Source: Artemisia argyi
Lineage: Eukaryota > Streptophyta > Magnoliopsida > Asterales > Asteraceae
Direction of reading: 5' to 3'
DNA length: 64,000 nt
Assembly (NCBI GenBank): GCA_030686995.1
Contig: CM060692.1
Coordinates: forward strand, 14,861,465 to 14,925,464
Each line of letters begins with the position of its first letter. The stretch's first letter is position 1. The position numbers were made by a program, and so were the translations under genes. This document shows, piece after piece, positions 20,980 to 33,213 of this stretch. Below the pieces are notes generated by a model, which was given only the letters and a program-made list of their open reading frames with translations, did no database searches and had not been told where the DNA came from.

Positions 20980-21475
20980 ATGCTTAAGAAGTATTGTCCC
21001 AGGACAGAGATCAGAAAACTAGAGGATGAATTTCATCAGCTAGTAGTGAAGTGCAATGATCTAAGGACATATGATAAAAAGTTTCTGGAATTGTCGGTGT
21101 TATGCCCAACAATAGTACCCGATGTTGAAAAAGCATTGGAGAAATATGTGGAAGGACTGCCACCAACTATTGAAGGGGATGTTACCGCATCGAACCCCCA
21201 GATGGTAGAAGAAGCAATGGGACTTGCACAGAGATTGTTGACCCGAGTGATCAAAAGAGGTTCTACCTCCACGATAAATGAACATTAAGAGGAGTGCTGA
21301 TAACCGTGGAAGCAACAATAGCAACAACCAAAGCTACAACAACAACTACAGTGGTAACAGGAGCTACAACAACAACAATCAAAGCAACAACCGTAACCGA
21401 GATCAACAACAGAACCGCAATAACCATCACCAGCAGTAGAATCGTCGACAAGAAGCTGCCAGAGCTTATGCAGCA
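20980..21475 (+). pseudogene. gag: Chromovirus gag, middle part
   Basis: The first 100 codons resemble the chromoviral gag capsid domain (PRTEIRKLEDEF, VEKYVEGLPPTIEG-like block). Near 21275 the frame shifts. An Asn/Gln-rich linker follows in the next frame and contains a TAG at 21437-21439 where Gln is expected. The N-terminus lies beyond the inserted element. Confidence 0.8.
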
Positions 21476-22267
21476 GTGCCCGAAGAAAGTAAACGTTATG
21501 GAGGAACTCTACCCCCGTGTAACAAGTGTAACATGCATCATACCGGATCATGTAAGGCTACTTGTGGCAACTGCAAAAGCATTGGACACATGACTAAGGA
21601 CTGTCGAGAAACTGGAGCCAACACACAACTGATAGCAGTAAAGTGCCATGGTTGTGGTGAAGTTGGACATTACAGAACTCACTGTCCGAAGAATGCCAAT
21701 AATGTTGCCCGAGGAAGAGCATATGTACTCGGTGATGGAAACACAACTCAGAATCCTGATGTTGTTACGGGTACGTTCCTATTAAATCAACAAGATGCTA
21801 AGATATTATTTGATTCTGGAGCAGATAAAAGCTTTGTGTCTACTTCGTTTGCTTCAATTCTAAATATTACTCCCATAGAACTAGATACTACCTACGAAAT
21901 AGAAATAGCAAATGGAAATATCCTAAGTACCAATACCCTAATCAAAAATTGCACCTTAACTTTTCTAAGTAAACCTTTCCCCATTGATCTCATGCCCGTC
22001 CAATTGGGAAGTTTTGATGTCATCATTGGCATTGATTGGTTATCTAAACACCGTGCCAGAATAATTTGTGATGAGAAAGTCATTCAAATTCCACTCAATG
22101 GTGAAACCTTAATCATCAAAGGTGATAAACCTAAAACCTCGTTCAATATTATCTCGTACGCCAAGACGATGAAATACATAAGCAAAGGATGCCATGTATT
22201 CCAAATTCAAGTAACGGGAGGAGAAGAAAAAGAAAAAAGAAACAACTTGATGAAGTGCCAGTTGTAA
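21476..22267 (+). pseudogene. Chromovirus gag zinc knuckles and protease
   Basis: The frame contains a Cys/His cluster with CGNCKSIGHMTKDC and CHGCGEVGHYRTHC, two CCHC knuckles of the C-X2-C-X4-H-X4-C form. A retropepsin follows with LFDSGADKSFVS (catalytic DSG) near residue 110 and DVIIGIDWL near 180. The frame is lost in the A-rich stretch near 22230, just before RT. Confidence 0.85.
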
Positions 22268-23094
22268 AAGAATTTTCTGAAGTATTTCCTGAAGACTTGC
22301 CTGGAATTCCACCAACCCGACAAGTAGAATTTCGCATCGATTTAGTGCCTAGAGCAGCACCAGTTGCAAAAGCACCATATCGATTAGCACCCTCAGAAAT
22401 GAAAGAATTATCTGAACAGTTAAAAGAACTATCAGATAAAGGATTCATCCAACCAAGCTCATCCCCTTGGGGAGCACCAATCCTATTCGTCAAAAAGAAA
22501 GATGGAACGTTCCAAATGTGTATCGATAACAGAGAGTTGAACAAACTCACGGTGAAGAATCGATATCCATTACCAAGGATCGATGCTCTATTTGACCAAT
22601 TACAAGGATCTAGTGTTTACTCAAAAATCAATCTAAGATCGAGATATCATCAATTAAGAGTCAGGAAAGAAGACACTCCCAAGACAGCTTTTCGAACATG
22701 GTACGGACATTATGAATTTCAAGTAATGCCATTTGGTCTTACCAACACACCAGCAGTGTTCATGGATTTAATGAACCGAGTATGCAAACCATACTTGGAT
22801 AAATTCGTTATTGTGTTCATTGATGACATCTTAATCTACTCGCGCAACAAAGAAGAGCATGCCGAACACTTAATAATTATTTTGGAGTTACTTAAGAAAG
22901 AAAAGTTGTACACCAATTTTTCCAGGTGTGATTTTTGGATTTCTACCATTCAATTTTTAGGCCATATCATCAACAGCCAAGGTATCCATGTAGATCCCGC
23001 GAAGATAGAAGCAGTTAAAGGTTGGACATCACCCACCACTCCAACCGAAATTCGTCAATTTTTAGGTCTCGCGGGTTACTATCGGAGGTTATAG
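22189..23094 (+). pseudogene. pol: Chromovirus reverse transcriptase
   Basis: The RT spans [14 protein letters not shown] to [10 protein letters not shown]. The motif with the first catalytic Asp, usually SKIDLRSGYHQ, reads [11 protein letters not shown], so that Asp is Asn and a Gly is Arg. The FIDDILIYS motif with the other two Asp is intact. A base lost near 23085 shifts the frame at the RT/RNase H connection. The first codons of this ORF overlap the protease frame and are not real. Confidence 0.88.
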
Positions 23095-23645
23095 AAGGTT
23101 TCTCAAAGATTGCAAAACCTTTGACGGAACCCACCCAGAAAAATAAGAAGTATATCTGGGAAGAGAAGCAAGAGTCAGCATTCCAACTATTCAAACAGAA
23201 GCTTTGTGAAGCACCAATATTAGCATTACCATAAGGAAATGAGGACTTTGTTGTGTATTGTGACGCATCTCATCATGGTTTAGCTGCGGTACTAATGCAA
23301 AGAGACAAGGTCATAGCTTATGCTTCACGACAGCTCAAGAAGAATGAAGAAAATTATACCACCCATGATCTAGAATTAGGAGCAGTAGTTTTTGCTCTTA
23401 AGATATGGAGACATTACCTATACGGTACAAAGTGTACGGTTTTCACCGATCACAAGAGTCTTCAACATATACTGGATCAGAAGGAGCTGAACATGAGACA
23501 ACGTAGATGGTTGGAGTTACTCAACGACTACGACTGTGAAATTCGTTACCACCCTGGTAAAGCGAATGTCGTAGCCGACGCATTGAGCAGAAAAGACAGA
23601 ATTAAACCTCTTAGATTTCGATCTCTAGGAATGACAATTCATTAG
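23086..23645 (+). pseudogene. Chromovirus RT connection and RNase H
   Basis: After the frameshift the chain continues [12 protein letters not shown], then meets TAA at 23232-23234 where Glu is expected. RNase H follows: [15 protein letters not shown] (Asp), [13 protein letters not shown] (Glu), [11 protein letters not shown] (Asp) and VVADALSRK (Asp). A TAG at 23643-23645 ends the frame before integrase. Confidence 0.85.
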
Positions 23646-24698
23646 CCACTTCCAGCTCAAATCATCAAAGCTCAAACAGGAGCTCTCCAAGAAGAAAATT
23701 GGCAATATGAGAAGATTGACAGAATGTCAAACAATGAAGAGAAGATTGACAGAATGCCAAATAATGAAAAAGAATTTGTGAGAAGAGATGATGGAATGTT
23801 ATGTTTTAAGGAAAGATATTGGATTCCTCTCTTTGGAGGTATTCGAGACCTTATCATGCATGAATCTCATAAATCCAAATATTCTATTCATCCCGGGTCT
23901 AATAAAATGTATCAAGATCTTAAGAAGATTTATTGGTGGCCAAATATGAAAGCTGATATCGCAGAGTATGTTGGTAAATGTTTAACATGTTCTAGAGTAA
24001 AGGCAGAGACTTATAAATCATCAGGATTACTCGTGCAACCAGAAATACCGGTCTGGAAATGGGAACGGATCACCATGGATTTTATTACCAAATTACCAAG
24101 GACTTCAACCAGATTAGACACAATCTGGGTTATCATTGATCGATTAACCAAGTCTGCACATTTTCTACCTATCAAGGAGACTGACGAGATGGAAACACTC
24201 GCTCAGTTGTATTTTAAGGAAATTATGATTCGACATGGAGTTCCGATATCCATTATTTCTGATAGAGATAGCCGATTCACCTCAAGATTTTGGGAATCTC
24301 TACAGAAATCTCTTGGTACTCATTTAGATATGAGCACCACTTATCATCCACAAACCGATGGAAAAAGTGAAAGAACAATCAAAACCTTGGAAGATATGCT
24401 CCGAGCATGTGTAATTGATTTCGGAAAAGGTTGGGATAAACAATTGCCATTAGTTGAATTCTCTTACAATAACAGCTATCATGCCAGCATAAAGGCTGCA
24501 CCTTTCGAGGCACTTTACGGAAGAAAGTGCAGATCACCAATCTGTTGGACAGAAGTTGGTGATATGCAACTCACCGGACCAGAGCTAATACATGACACGA
24601 CCGAGAAGATATTCCAAATCAAGCAACGCTTACAACCTGCTCGTGACAGACAGAAGAGTTATGCTGATGTCAAGAGAATGCCTATGGAATTCAAATAG
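23646..24698 (+). pseudogene. Chromovirus integrase zinc region and core
   Basis: The region has the zinc-binding H, H, C, C pattern ([18 protein letters not shown] and CLTCSRVKA). The DDE core has Asp in [10 protein letters not shown], Asp in ISDRDSRF and Glu in DGKSERTIK, all present. A near-duplicate of a short segment ([18 protein letters not shown]) is seen at its start. A one-base loss at about 24696 shifts the frame before the C-terminal domain. Confidence 0.85.
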
Positions 24699-24709
24699 GA
24701 GACAGAGTC

Positions 24710-25114
24710 ATGTTAAAAGTTTCTCCCTGGAAGGGAATGATCCGTTTTGGAAGGCGTGGAAAGTTAAATCCAAGGTACATTGGACCTTTCAAAATTCTGG
24801 AGAGAATTGGTCCAGTTGCTTATAAGTTAGAACTTCCGGAAGAACTCAGTAGGGTACATCCTACATTTCACGTATCACAACTCAAGAAATGTTTGTCTGA
24901 CGAAACTCTCATCATTCCACTAAAGAAGATTAGATTGGACGACAAACTAGTGTTCATAGAAGAGCCTGTGGAAATAATGGATAGAGAAATAAAACAACTC
25001 AAACAGAATCGTATCTCCATTGTAAAAGTTAGATGGGACTCAAAGCGAGGACCAACTTACACATGGGAACGAGAAGATAGATTCCGTGACAAATATCCAC
25101 ATTTATTTTCATAG
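24710..25114 (+). pseudogene. Chromovirus integrase C-terminal domain and chromodomain
   Basis: The GPF/Y-type module ([18 protein letters not shown]) is followed by [14 protein letters not shown]-terminal chromodomain-like block follows: [18 protein letters not shown]. In chromoviruses such domains are thought to steer integration to marked chromatin. Confidence 0.85.
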
Positions 25115-25148
25115 ATCACACTTGTTAGATTTCTTAAAATCGAATTTC

Positions 25149-25178
25149 GGGACGAAATTCAGAATGACAAGTGGATAC
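25149..25178 (+). other. Probable polypurine tract region before 3' LTR
   Basis: Just before the LTR is gggacgaaattcagaatgac, a block typical of plant chromoviruses, followed by aagtggatac. The purine tract is degraded. Confidence 0.5.
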
Positions 25179-25935
25179 TGTAGAACCTTGTAAAATTCCT
25201 TGTAATTATATCGTTAATAAATAAATACTCTTTCGTTACCGTTACTAATTCCCATTATTTCAAAAAAATTTGAAATTTTTCTTATTATATTATTTTGTCG
25301 TTATCACTACATAATATAATTCACGAAATGACGGGACCAATCCTCGACACGTTACTCGAAACCTGAATATTTCATTTATACTAATTTCATTTCACTAATC
25401 CTTAATTAAAATTCCTAATAACATCTTAATACCAAACGGGCCCTTAATTAATTTTCAGCCCAACACCCGATCACTATTCATCAGCCCAAGTTACAAGCCC
25501 AACTCCAAATCCATTAAAATTCATATGTTCGACTAGTAATCAAGCTCCAAAACGACTCACGTATTCTTGATTCTTTCACACGACACATATATATTATTGC
25601 ACCACCTCGTTTCTCACCTAGCCGACTATTAGTGTGTCGAATCTCAGCTCCATAAGTCGAGTGTAGATACGTTTTTATGAGGCGAAGTGTTTGATCAAAA
25701 TCGAGCCAAACCGATTTATAATAAATTCATTTCTAAACCGTTTTGTTTCCCGTTTGTTTCTAAAGGTTCCTAATAACATTTCTAACATGATTTCATTTTT
25801 AAATGTCAATAATGATCAGCTATATTCAAGTGGTACACGATTACTCAAATCGTGTATGAAATATATATATGGTCAACATCTAGGTGAATCACCAAAGCAT
25901 GCGCCTTATTTCAAGTTCTCACAATTGTTAAAATA

Positions 25936-26042
<107 letters not shown>

Positions 26043-28530
26043 GCATAAGAACCTATATTTACTGACATGCATAGTGTATTTGGTTTCCTTGAAAAATATT
26101 ACACTTACGTGTTATACAAAGTCACTATATATACTCCTTGTTCATGCATCCGTTTCTATCATTCAACATAATATCACAAACTTCCTTCCTTCCTAAAAAT
26201 CATCTTTGAAAGTCCAGCAATAACCATACTCACATTTGGAAGCAAGAAATAAGAATCGGGTTTGAATTATACGATTATTATTTTGGGTTATAGTCGAACG
26301 TGATCGTTTCTCGTATTTCCTTCTTCCACTCTCAACTCTCTACCACCCAAGAGGTGTTGTAAGTTGTTTCAACCTCCTTTCAATTCAAGTTTCACGTCTA
26401 AAATGTTTCATGCATCATGTATATGTTTTATCGATCGTATATAAGCTTCATATATAATTTTTACGTATATATTTACATATATTACACGACATGTGACTAG
26501 CCTCTATCTTGGAAGGCCTTGGAGTCACGACACACACATATTTCACGTTAGTTTTTACTTCACATGCATTATACGAACTCAATTTGAACCATGCTTAATC
26601 GGATGAAAACTATATAAACACTTAGAAAAATATACTAAGTTTTTACATATATATGAAACGTGCCATATGACCCAAGAAATGCTCGTATAACTTTAAATAT
26701 CACGTAATAAGCGTACCATATTATTACACGACCTATTAGACCACCTAGCTAGCAAACGATTTCGTATATATAACATGTAAAAATAAGTTGATTTCGACAC
26801 TCAAAAGATACCAAAGTAAATCGCATGAACACCCCTTTGAAAACTAACCATTTTAACGATTGGGCCTAAAAGCCTAATAAGCTAAAAATAAGCTCTTCTG
26901 ATAAGGTAGCTTATCTAAACTTTTTGATATGAAAATAGAACAGGAAAAATGATAATTTTGATGAGCCCAACTCGTCTCACGAAGTACGGATTTTAAAACA
27001 TTAATGGGCCTTGATTTAAGCTCGTTAAAAGCCCAATTATTGAAAATAAGCACTTTTTACTAAATAAGCTTAATATTTATTAAATAAGCCTCAGAAATTT
27101 TTAGATAATTTTTCTAAATCATTTTTGTAACTTTGGACTAAAAATGTAACGCGACGACACCTTGAAGGACTAAAACTGTAAATATTGAAAAGTGGGGACT
27201 AAAACTGTAAAAACAGAACCATAAAGGTAAAAATTGATAATAGTTAATATTCTAAGCCTAGGATTGAGTATTGGACAATTAGAGGACTATAATTGTAATT
27301 TATATATAAAAAGGACTAACGGTGTAACGCTAACGTCGTTAGGGTAAAAATGGTAAAATTGGAAAAGGACAAGGACTACACCTATTCTATTTAACATTCT
27401 TAGTTATTTTATATTTTCGTAAATCTATTCACGTCATATACATTTAAACTTTCATTTTTATATATATATTATATAACGTAACGTTTATAATATATATAGC
27501 GATATTTCAAACTAAATAAAATTACTTTTGATTTAGAAGGTAAAACTTCAGATAATAACTTATATCACGTATTTTGTCCTATCATACATAACATAAGAAT
27601 TACACTGCACATCATCTATTCATCATAACGAATAATTATTATTCGTTATTCGTTTCGTATTTACCAAATGGTATTTGGTCAAATTCTCAGATAAATCTAT
27701 TTATCAGGTTATAATTCGAAGCCGTTATCATAAATTTCATCCGACTTTATTTTCTTCATTTCAGTATCAATCAAGGTGAGTCATAGCCTCACATTTACTT
27801 ATTTCAAACTCCGTGAGGGGGATACATGTTATAAACAGATCACAAGTAATTTTCTGTATGCTACCTGACTTGATATATGCCTAAGTTACCTATTGCCAAA
27901 AGACCCTTGATCATTAGCCATTAATCACTGTTATGTGAGCGCGAATATAATGAATAGATCTATTTAAGGTTTGACAGCCTATCACATTAATACTTGACGG
28001 AATGCCATTATGCATGTGGTTAGTCGTATTAGTCGTGATATATTATATTTGAGTAAAAATAGGAATTGGCAAATCACCTATTACATGAGGGCAATATTAT
28101 CATTAATTTGATAACACCTCCGTATTTACGGTATTTGTTAACGTTTTGCGTGTCATGAGACTTAGAGCAATATATACTGCAATATCAATTTTTAACTAAT
28201 TGTAATTCCAATACAATCTTACTTGTGTATCAAAATGATTACTAAATTCAAACTCTATGATATCACTCAACATTTTGTTGACTTTTAAACATGTTATCTC
28301 AGGTATTTAGCAGAAGAAGCAAGCATGGAACGGGCGGAAACTTCAAAACTTATCTACTTTATCTAAATAATGGTGTAAAATAAAAGATGTTTGTTTTAGT
28401 TTAAATCATCAAGACTTTTATTATAATACTCTGAATGTAACCTCTTGTATTTGAATCTTTATTAATGAACTTATGTTTTTAAAACGTCTCTTTCGAGCCG
28501 TTTTCTATCATTATGACTTCGATCCTCACC

Positions 28531-28583
28531 GTAACACCCTAATTAGTATTCCGCTGCCACATTTCAAATTAGGGGGTGTTACA
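28531..28583. repeat. Inverted repeat at LTR 3' end
   Basis: gtaacaccctaatt (28531-28544) is nearly complementary to aattagggggtgttac (28567-28582). The last 53 bases of the LTR can therefore fold into a hairpin. Confidence 0.75.
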
Positions 28584-30140
28584 CTATGTTCTAATCTAAA
28601 TTGCAGCTTATAAAGCAACTATCTAATACCTAAAGAAGCACAATCTGAATTACTCTTTAAGAATTTCACCAAAACAGTTTAAGGCTTCAATTTTTGGAAG
28701 ATTAATACTAAAGCTACAAATCTACATAAAAACGCAGCAACTGACTTTTAAACATCAACTAGGATTAAAATAGAGAAATTCCAAATTCAGATTACGATCA
28801 AAATAGATGTATCTAAGAAAATTAACCTTGACCCAAACACTACCTTAATATGAAACTGATGAGATTTTTTGGATGAAAAACAAGATTAAACAACTGAAAA
28901 CTTTCAATAAGCTATTCATGAGCTTATAAGAGCTGATTAAAACAGCATTTGAGAAGATTTAAAACAGTGATTAAACTAAATAGAAATATGAGATAGAATT
29001 TAAGGAAATTAACTGAACTTTTATTTAAACTAAAACTTGAGTTACAAAAACGTAAAGAAGTAACATTAATCATAAGCTGAATAGTGGCTAAAACTGAAAT
29101 TAAGCTAATCTAAATCTAAAGCTACACTAATTCTAGCCTACTCCTAATGAGTCTAATTGTGAGGTGAGGAAGTGATATTTATAGCTCGGCTTCAAGCTTG
29201 GGGTGATGTCATCAGAAGCTCCTAGATGCTCATATCTCCACCCTCTGATCAATATGTGCTACTTCAAATCATTTTAAGCCCTTAGATGAAAACTAGTGAT
29301 GTGGTTTGGCCAATGAGAGTTCTCCAATTCGCCATGCTGGCAATCCTTAAGTATACACTCTCTTTCTGACATGTCAGACGAATCCAAAGTTCAAAGGATG
29401 AGGTATTCCAACCAATCAAGCTTTGCCACATGTCCACGTGACCACTCATGAGCCAAATTCTCTTTCTGACATTCTCTGAGCACGTGACCAGTCTTCTAGA
29501 AGCACAAATGATGAGTAATTGATGTGAATTAAACTTTGCTTGGGTTAATTTTGATTTGGTACAATTAGGGTTCTAAGGGGAATTGGGGATTTCTGGGTTA
29601 GGAGTAAAAAAAATAGGCGCGGGTAGATTTTTATTATAACTGTTTGTGTTATGTTTGACCCTGGGTAAAAACGTTTGACCAAGAGTGGGTTCACAGGAAG
29701 TTGGCTTTTGGCTTTGGACTTAGGTTTTAGGATTTGTAACTTGGACCATGGTTAATTTTTGGACTAAACTTATCTTTTGCTTGTGTAATTTCAGATTTGT
29801 GTGGTGAAAATATACAAGGACTAATATTGTAATTTCATAAAATCCAAGGACTCATCTTGCAAAATTGAGAAGGTACTTCCAAGGTCTATTCTTGCCAATT
29901 GATGATTCTTGTTTAGACATTTTAAGCTCAAATATAATCCAAACTCTTTCCGGCTCGGCTTTTATTCACTCTTTCCAAATCCCGTGCTCGTGTTTGCCGT
30001 TTACCCATGATTTTTGTCCTTTTCTACAACACCCGTACCTGCACATACAAAAACACCAAAACAACATATTTTTGGTATTTTTGGTCCGGTTTTGGTCTTA
30101 TAAAAGGTGTGTAAATTAATACACACCAACCCTCACAAAA
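28584..30140. other. Unassigned non-coding region
   Basis: This is AT-rich, without a credible ORF. On the minus strand a TATA-like ctataaata (near 29172) follows, a few hundred bases downstream, a CCAAT motif and a cacgtg pair (near 29437 and 29472). A T-rich leader-like stretch runs down to 28584. This could be an LTR or promoter of an unrecognised element. A short palindrome ggtgtgtaaattaatacacacc lies near 30106. Confidence 0.4.
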
Positions 30141-31564
30141 GGTTTTACCTCTCAAGGGATCTTGAGAAGCTTGCAATCCCCGCCAGGCAGTGTACCTGAT
30201 CGTTGTAGTATAGTATAGTGACAAGTACCGGAGGATTGATCGTTCAACTCAGGAGTAGGGTTCGCTAGGATTAAAAAGTATACTAAACTAGGTCTAAAGG
30301 TGAGAGATGATTCTTTTTGTATTTTTATATTTTTATAAAAGCAAGTAAAAATCTCGATTTTGAAGGAGTGGGCGGAATTAGTTGCTAGCCAACTAACCCA
30401 AATAACTAAGGATGCAATCAAAATAAAATAAAATAAAACTTAAACTTAGTGGTGGAAACAATAATGAGATAAAATGTGTTTACTTAGATTTCATTACTCT
30501 CTAGATATCTTTTACCGGTTGATTAGCTTGTTACAATTGCATGGATGACGGGTTATATTCTTTAATACTAGTTGTAGGGCCGTGTACGAAATTCCCTAAC
30601 TCTATAAGCTCCTACTTCACTCCTATGTCGAGCCGACTAAAAGCTCCTAACATGGGATCACTAGAATTCGCTTATGCATTAAATACAACCAAAAATCGTA
30701 GTACACCTCCGATCATGTTTCTTAAGACGTTCAAGCAAGTTACCAATTGGAAGTCTGCCAGTTTTCTTAAGCCTAACATCGAATACAATCATCCACAACA
30801 ATCATAAAAAAACCATCAACCAATAATCAACATTTAGGTTTCACTACATCTAAGCAAACATAATAAAAACCTAGCCTTGCATGTTAAAAAGAAGAAAAGT
30901 GTAAGATAGAATCACACAACACATAGACATATCGTATGATTATTGAAAAACTTATCTTCAATTGAACATGGATGGAACAAGGGTTGAAACCCTTATTATT
31001 ACAGAAAATTCATCTAGGGTTTTCACAAAGAAGCTCTCCAAAAGTTTCACTTAATGTTCCACACTTAACAATGAAAATTCGGAAAATATATATAGATAAT
31101 ACATCCTGACGGCGTCACGTTTTGGCTTGTGATGCCGTCAACTCGCTGCCAAATTAAGGTCGTATTGCCTAGATCCATTCTTGACGTCGTCACGTAGAAA
31201 TATTGCTCTGGGCCGTCACTTGTAAAATGACCCTGACGGCCTTGGTAATGCCGTCAGGCATTTTATGCTTGAAATAGTTCTGGGCCGTCATGTGTATTCT
31301 TCATATCCACCTCTTTTGTCAAGCTTGACGCCGTCACTTGTAAAGTCTTGACGTCGTCAGGTACTGTTCCCAGCAAGGATTTTGAGACTTTGCCGTTTTC
31401 TTCACTTAATCACTCCAAAAACGTCCAAAATGCTTCCTTTTCCAGATTTCTTCTCAAAAGTACCTAAAATGACAAGAGGAACGATTTAGGGCTATAATTG
31501 ATCAAATAATTACAAATTCGGGCTTAAATGATCCCCTAAAAGCGGTACACTTTTCGCCTTATCA
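30141..31564 (-). repeat. Reverse-oriented solo LTR of the Athila-like family
   Basis: On the minus strand it runs from tgataaggcg (31564) through the family's palindrome array (31359-31107) and TATA (31096-31088). It matches the consensus to gaggtaaaacc at 30141. Only the last 20 or so bases, including the expected cacgcatca, are missing or replaced. No primer site or interior follows, so it is a solo or end-truncated LTR. The flanks show no clear 5-bp duplication. It is more diverged than the other copies. Confidence 0.82.
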
Positions 31565-31784
31565 GATGCATCTTTAATTTGTGATTTTCGTTATTTCTCA
31601 TCCCTCTCATTTTTAGTTTTCTTCTCATTTGATCCTAAATCTTCGTACTATATCAAAAACTTTTTTTTTTAAATGTACACTTACCTAATTTATAATAAGA
31701 GGCCAAATGTTACCAAAATATATCATAACTATTATGTTTTGATATTTTTGAATATCCCGATAAAGTGAAAACAATTATACATCT
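31565..31784. other. Flanking AT-rich DNA, no gene seen
   Basis: Nothing recognisable lies between the solo LTR and the kinase pseudogene. Confidence 0.5.
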
Positions 31785-32268
31785 TTAACATACATTTCGC
31801 GTACACAAATTTTGTATATTAACCGAAAGTCCTTGCATTCTCGTCTCGATAGAGTACTTTCCATCAGGTGCATTCTTAACCTGACCCAAATCAAGAACCT
31901 TCGCTCTCATGTCATCACAAAGAAGGATGTTCGCCAGCTTCAAGTCTCGATAAATAAAGTTTTGTTGTGCCAAACTATGCAGGTACTCAAGTACTCAACC
32001 CCTCTTCCCACACCTAAAGCAATTGAAATCCTTTGTCTCCAACTAAGAGGACTCTTTTGTTTTTTCCAATTAAACAAATGTCGGCTTAACGTTCCATGTG
32101 ACATCTATTCATGAACCAAAGCTTCTCGTTATCATCGATACACTAACCAAGAAGAGCAACAAGATGTTTGTGTCTCGGTTTTGTTAGTACTCCAATCTAT
32201 GTTTGGGACTCATTCATTCCTTTCGTTTCATTTATGCAAAATTTCATCCTCTTGACAGCTTCTATCTT
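31785..32268 (-). pseudogene. Fragment of a TMK-like receptor kinase
   Basis: Read on the minus strand, several frames together follow the kinase domain of plant TMK-type leucine-rich-repeat receptor kinases: AVKRMK with the ATP-site Lys, [30 protein letters not shown], then [11 protein letters not shown] and [13 protein letters not shown]. Decay is plain. There is a TAG between the first blocks and another after HLVALLG. A frameshift follows near EKLW, then an in-frame TAG. An 8-bp duplication (gagtactt/gagtacct) shifts the frame near 31985. HRD has become YRD and DFG has become DLG. Homology stops within the activation segment. Confidence 0.8.
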
Positions 32269-33213
32269 CTAACCGATTGTTAAGCCATAAATTTTGAATC
32301 CGTGATCCAAGAAAAGAGGCAGGCACAGTTTCAGTTAGATTAAGATTTCAACAATATCTTTAGAAAGATGGGTGAAAATCATCTAATAAAATACATTTTG
32401 ACTAGTAATAGACACTATATTAAAAAATTTACAAACATATTCTAAATATCCTAAGTTACTTGTTTAAAAAAAAGTAACAAATGTTAAAGAATATGTTTTT
32501 AAAATTTTAAACTAAGTAATTAGAACCACTCAGCTAAGCATACAATGGCAAGACCAAAGAAGCCAAGAAAGATGTTCTATCAAAGTTTGGAGTTTCAATT
32601 TATAAGAGGTTTCCTCATGTCATTTGGTTCATCAAGGCAATGTGGGATGCAAACACAAAAAATCAATCTTGTTTATCAAACATAAACAAAACACTACACA
32701 ACACATAGTAATTACATAATTAGGATTGCATATATGTCCCTCCAAAGATGCAAAATTGCATATATATCCTTTGCATGCATAAAATCCATCGTACCTTATG
32801 CATGAACAACTTATACCAATGACATATGCAATTATTCACCTTTGAAGGAATATATTATAAATACATTAATATACCTTATCTTTTATTTGTTAAGCTTATG
32901 TACATTTTATCTATAATAAAACTTTAGATCCATGAATGTCATTTTATTTGTATCTTTTCTAATAGTAATGGGAGATTTTTAAGGTGAAATAAAGATGTTA
33001 CTTTGTAAGCGTAAGACTAATTTAAATGTTGTACAAGCTCATATATCTTGACGCCATAAGTAAATCCGTCGGACCAAGTCACACCCATCCATTCTTGATG
33101 GAGCTGTCAACTTTAGTTAACAATGGAATAAATGTAAGGTTTGCAACAAAGAGGTCGGGTCGATCCAGTTTTCTTGTCGCTGTGGTTAGAGAAAGGAACA
33201 CGCGTGTAAATTT
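32269..33213. other. Flanking DNA split by the second copia, no gene seen
   Basis: AT-rich sequence. The part at 32570-32720 is recognisably similar to 61250-61390, and weaker similarity links 32840-32990 with 62205-62320. A 63-codon frame at 33026-33213 is not recognisable and I do not call it a gene. Confidence 0.5.
33209..33213. repeat. Target-site duplication aattt, left copy
   Basis: aattt lies directly before the left LTR (33214) and again directly after the right LTR (42050-42054). Confidence 0.93.

Noticed and set aside
21294..21593. Thr-rich ORF and its minus-strand Val/Cys-rich counterparts
   Set aside because: They are other frames of the Asn/Gln-rich gag linker of the chromovirus.
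30541..30807. 88-codon ORF
   Set aside because: It is antisense to the LTR of the reverse-oriented solo LTR.
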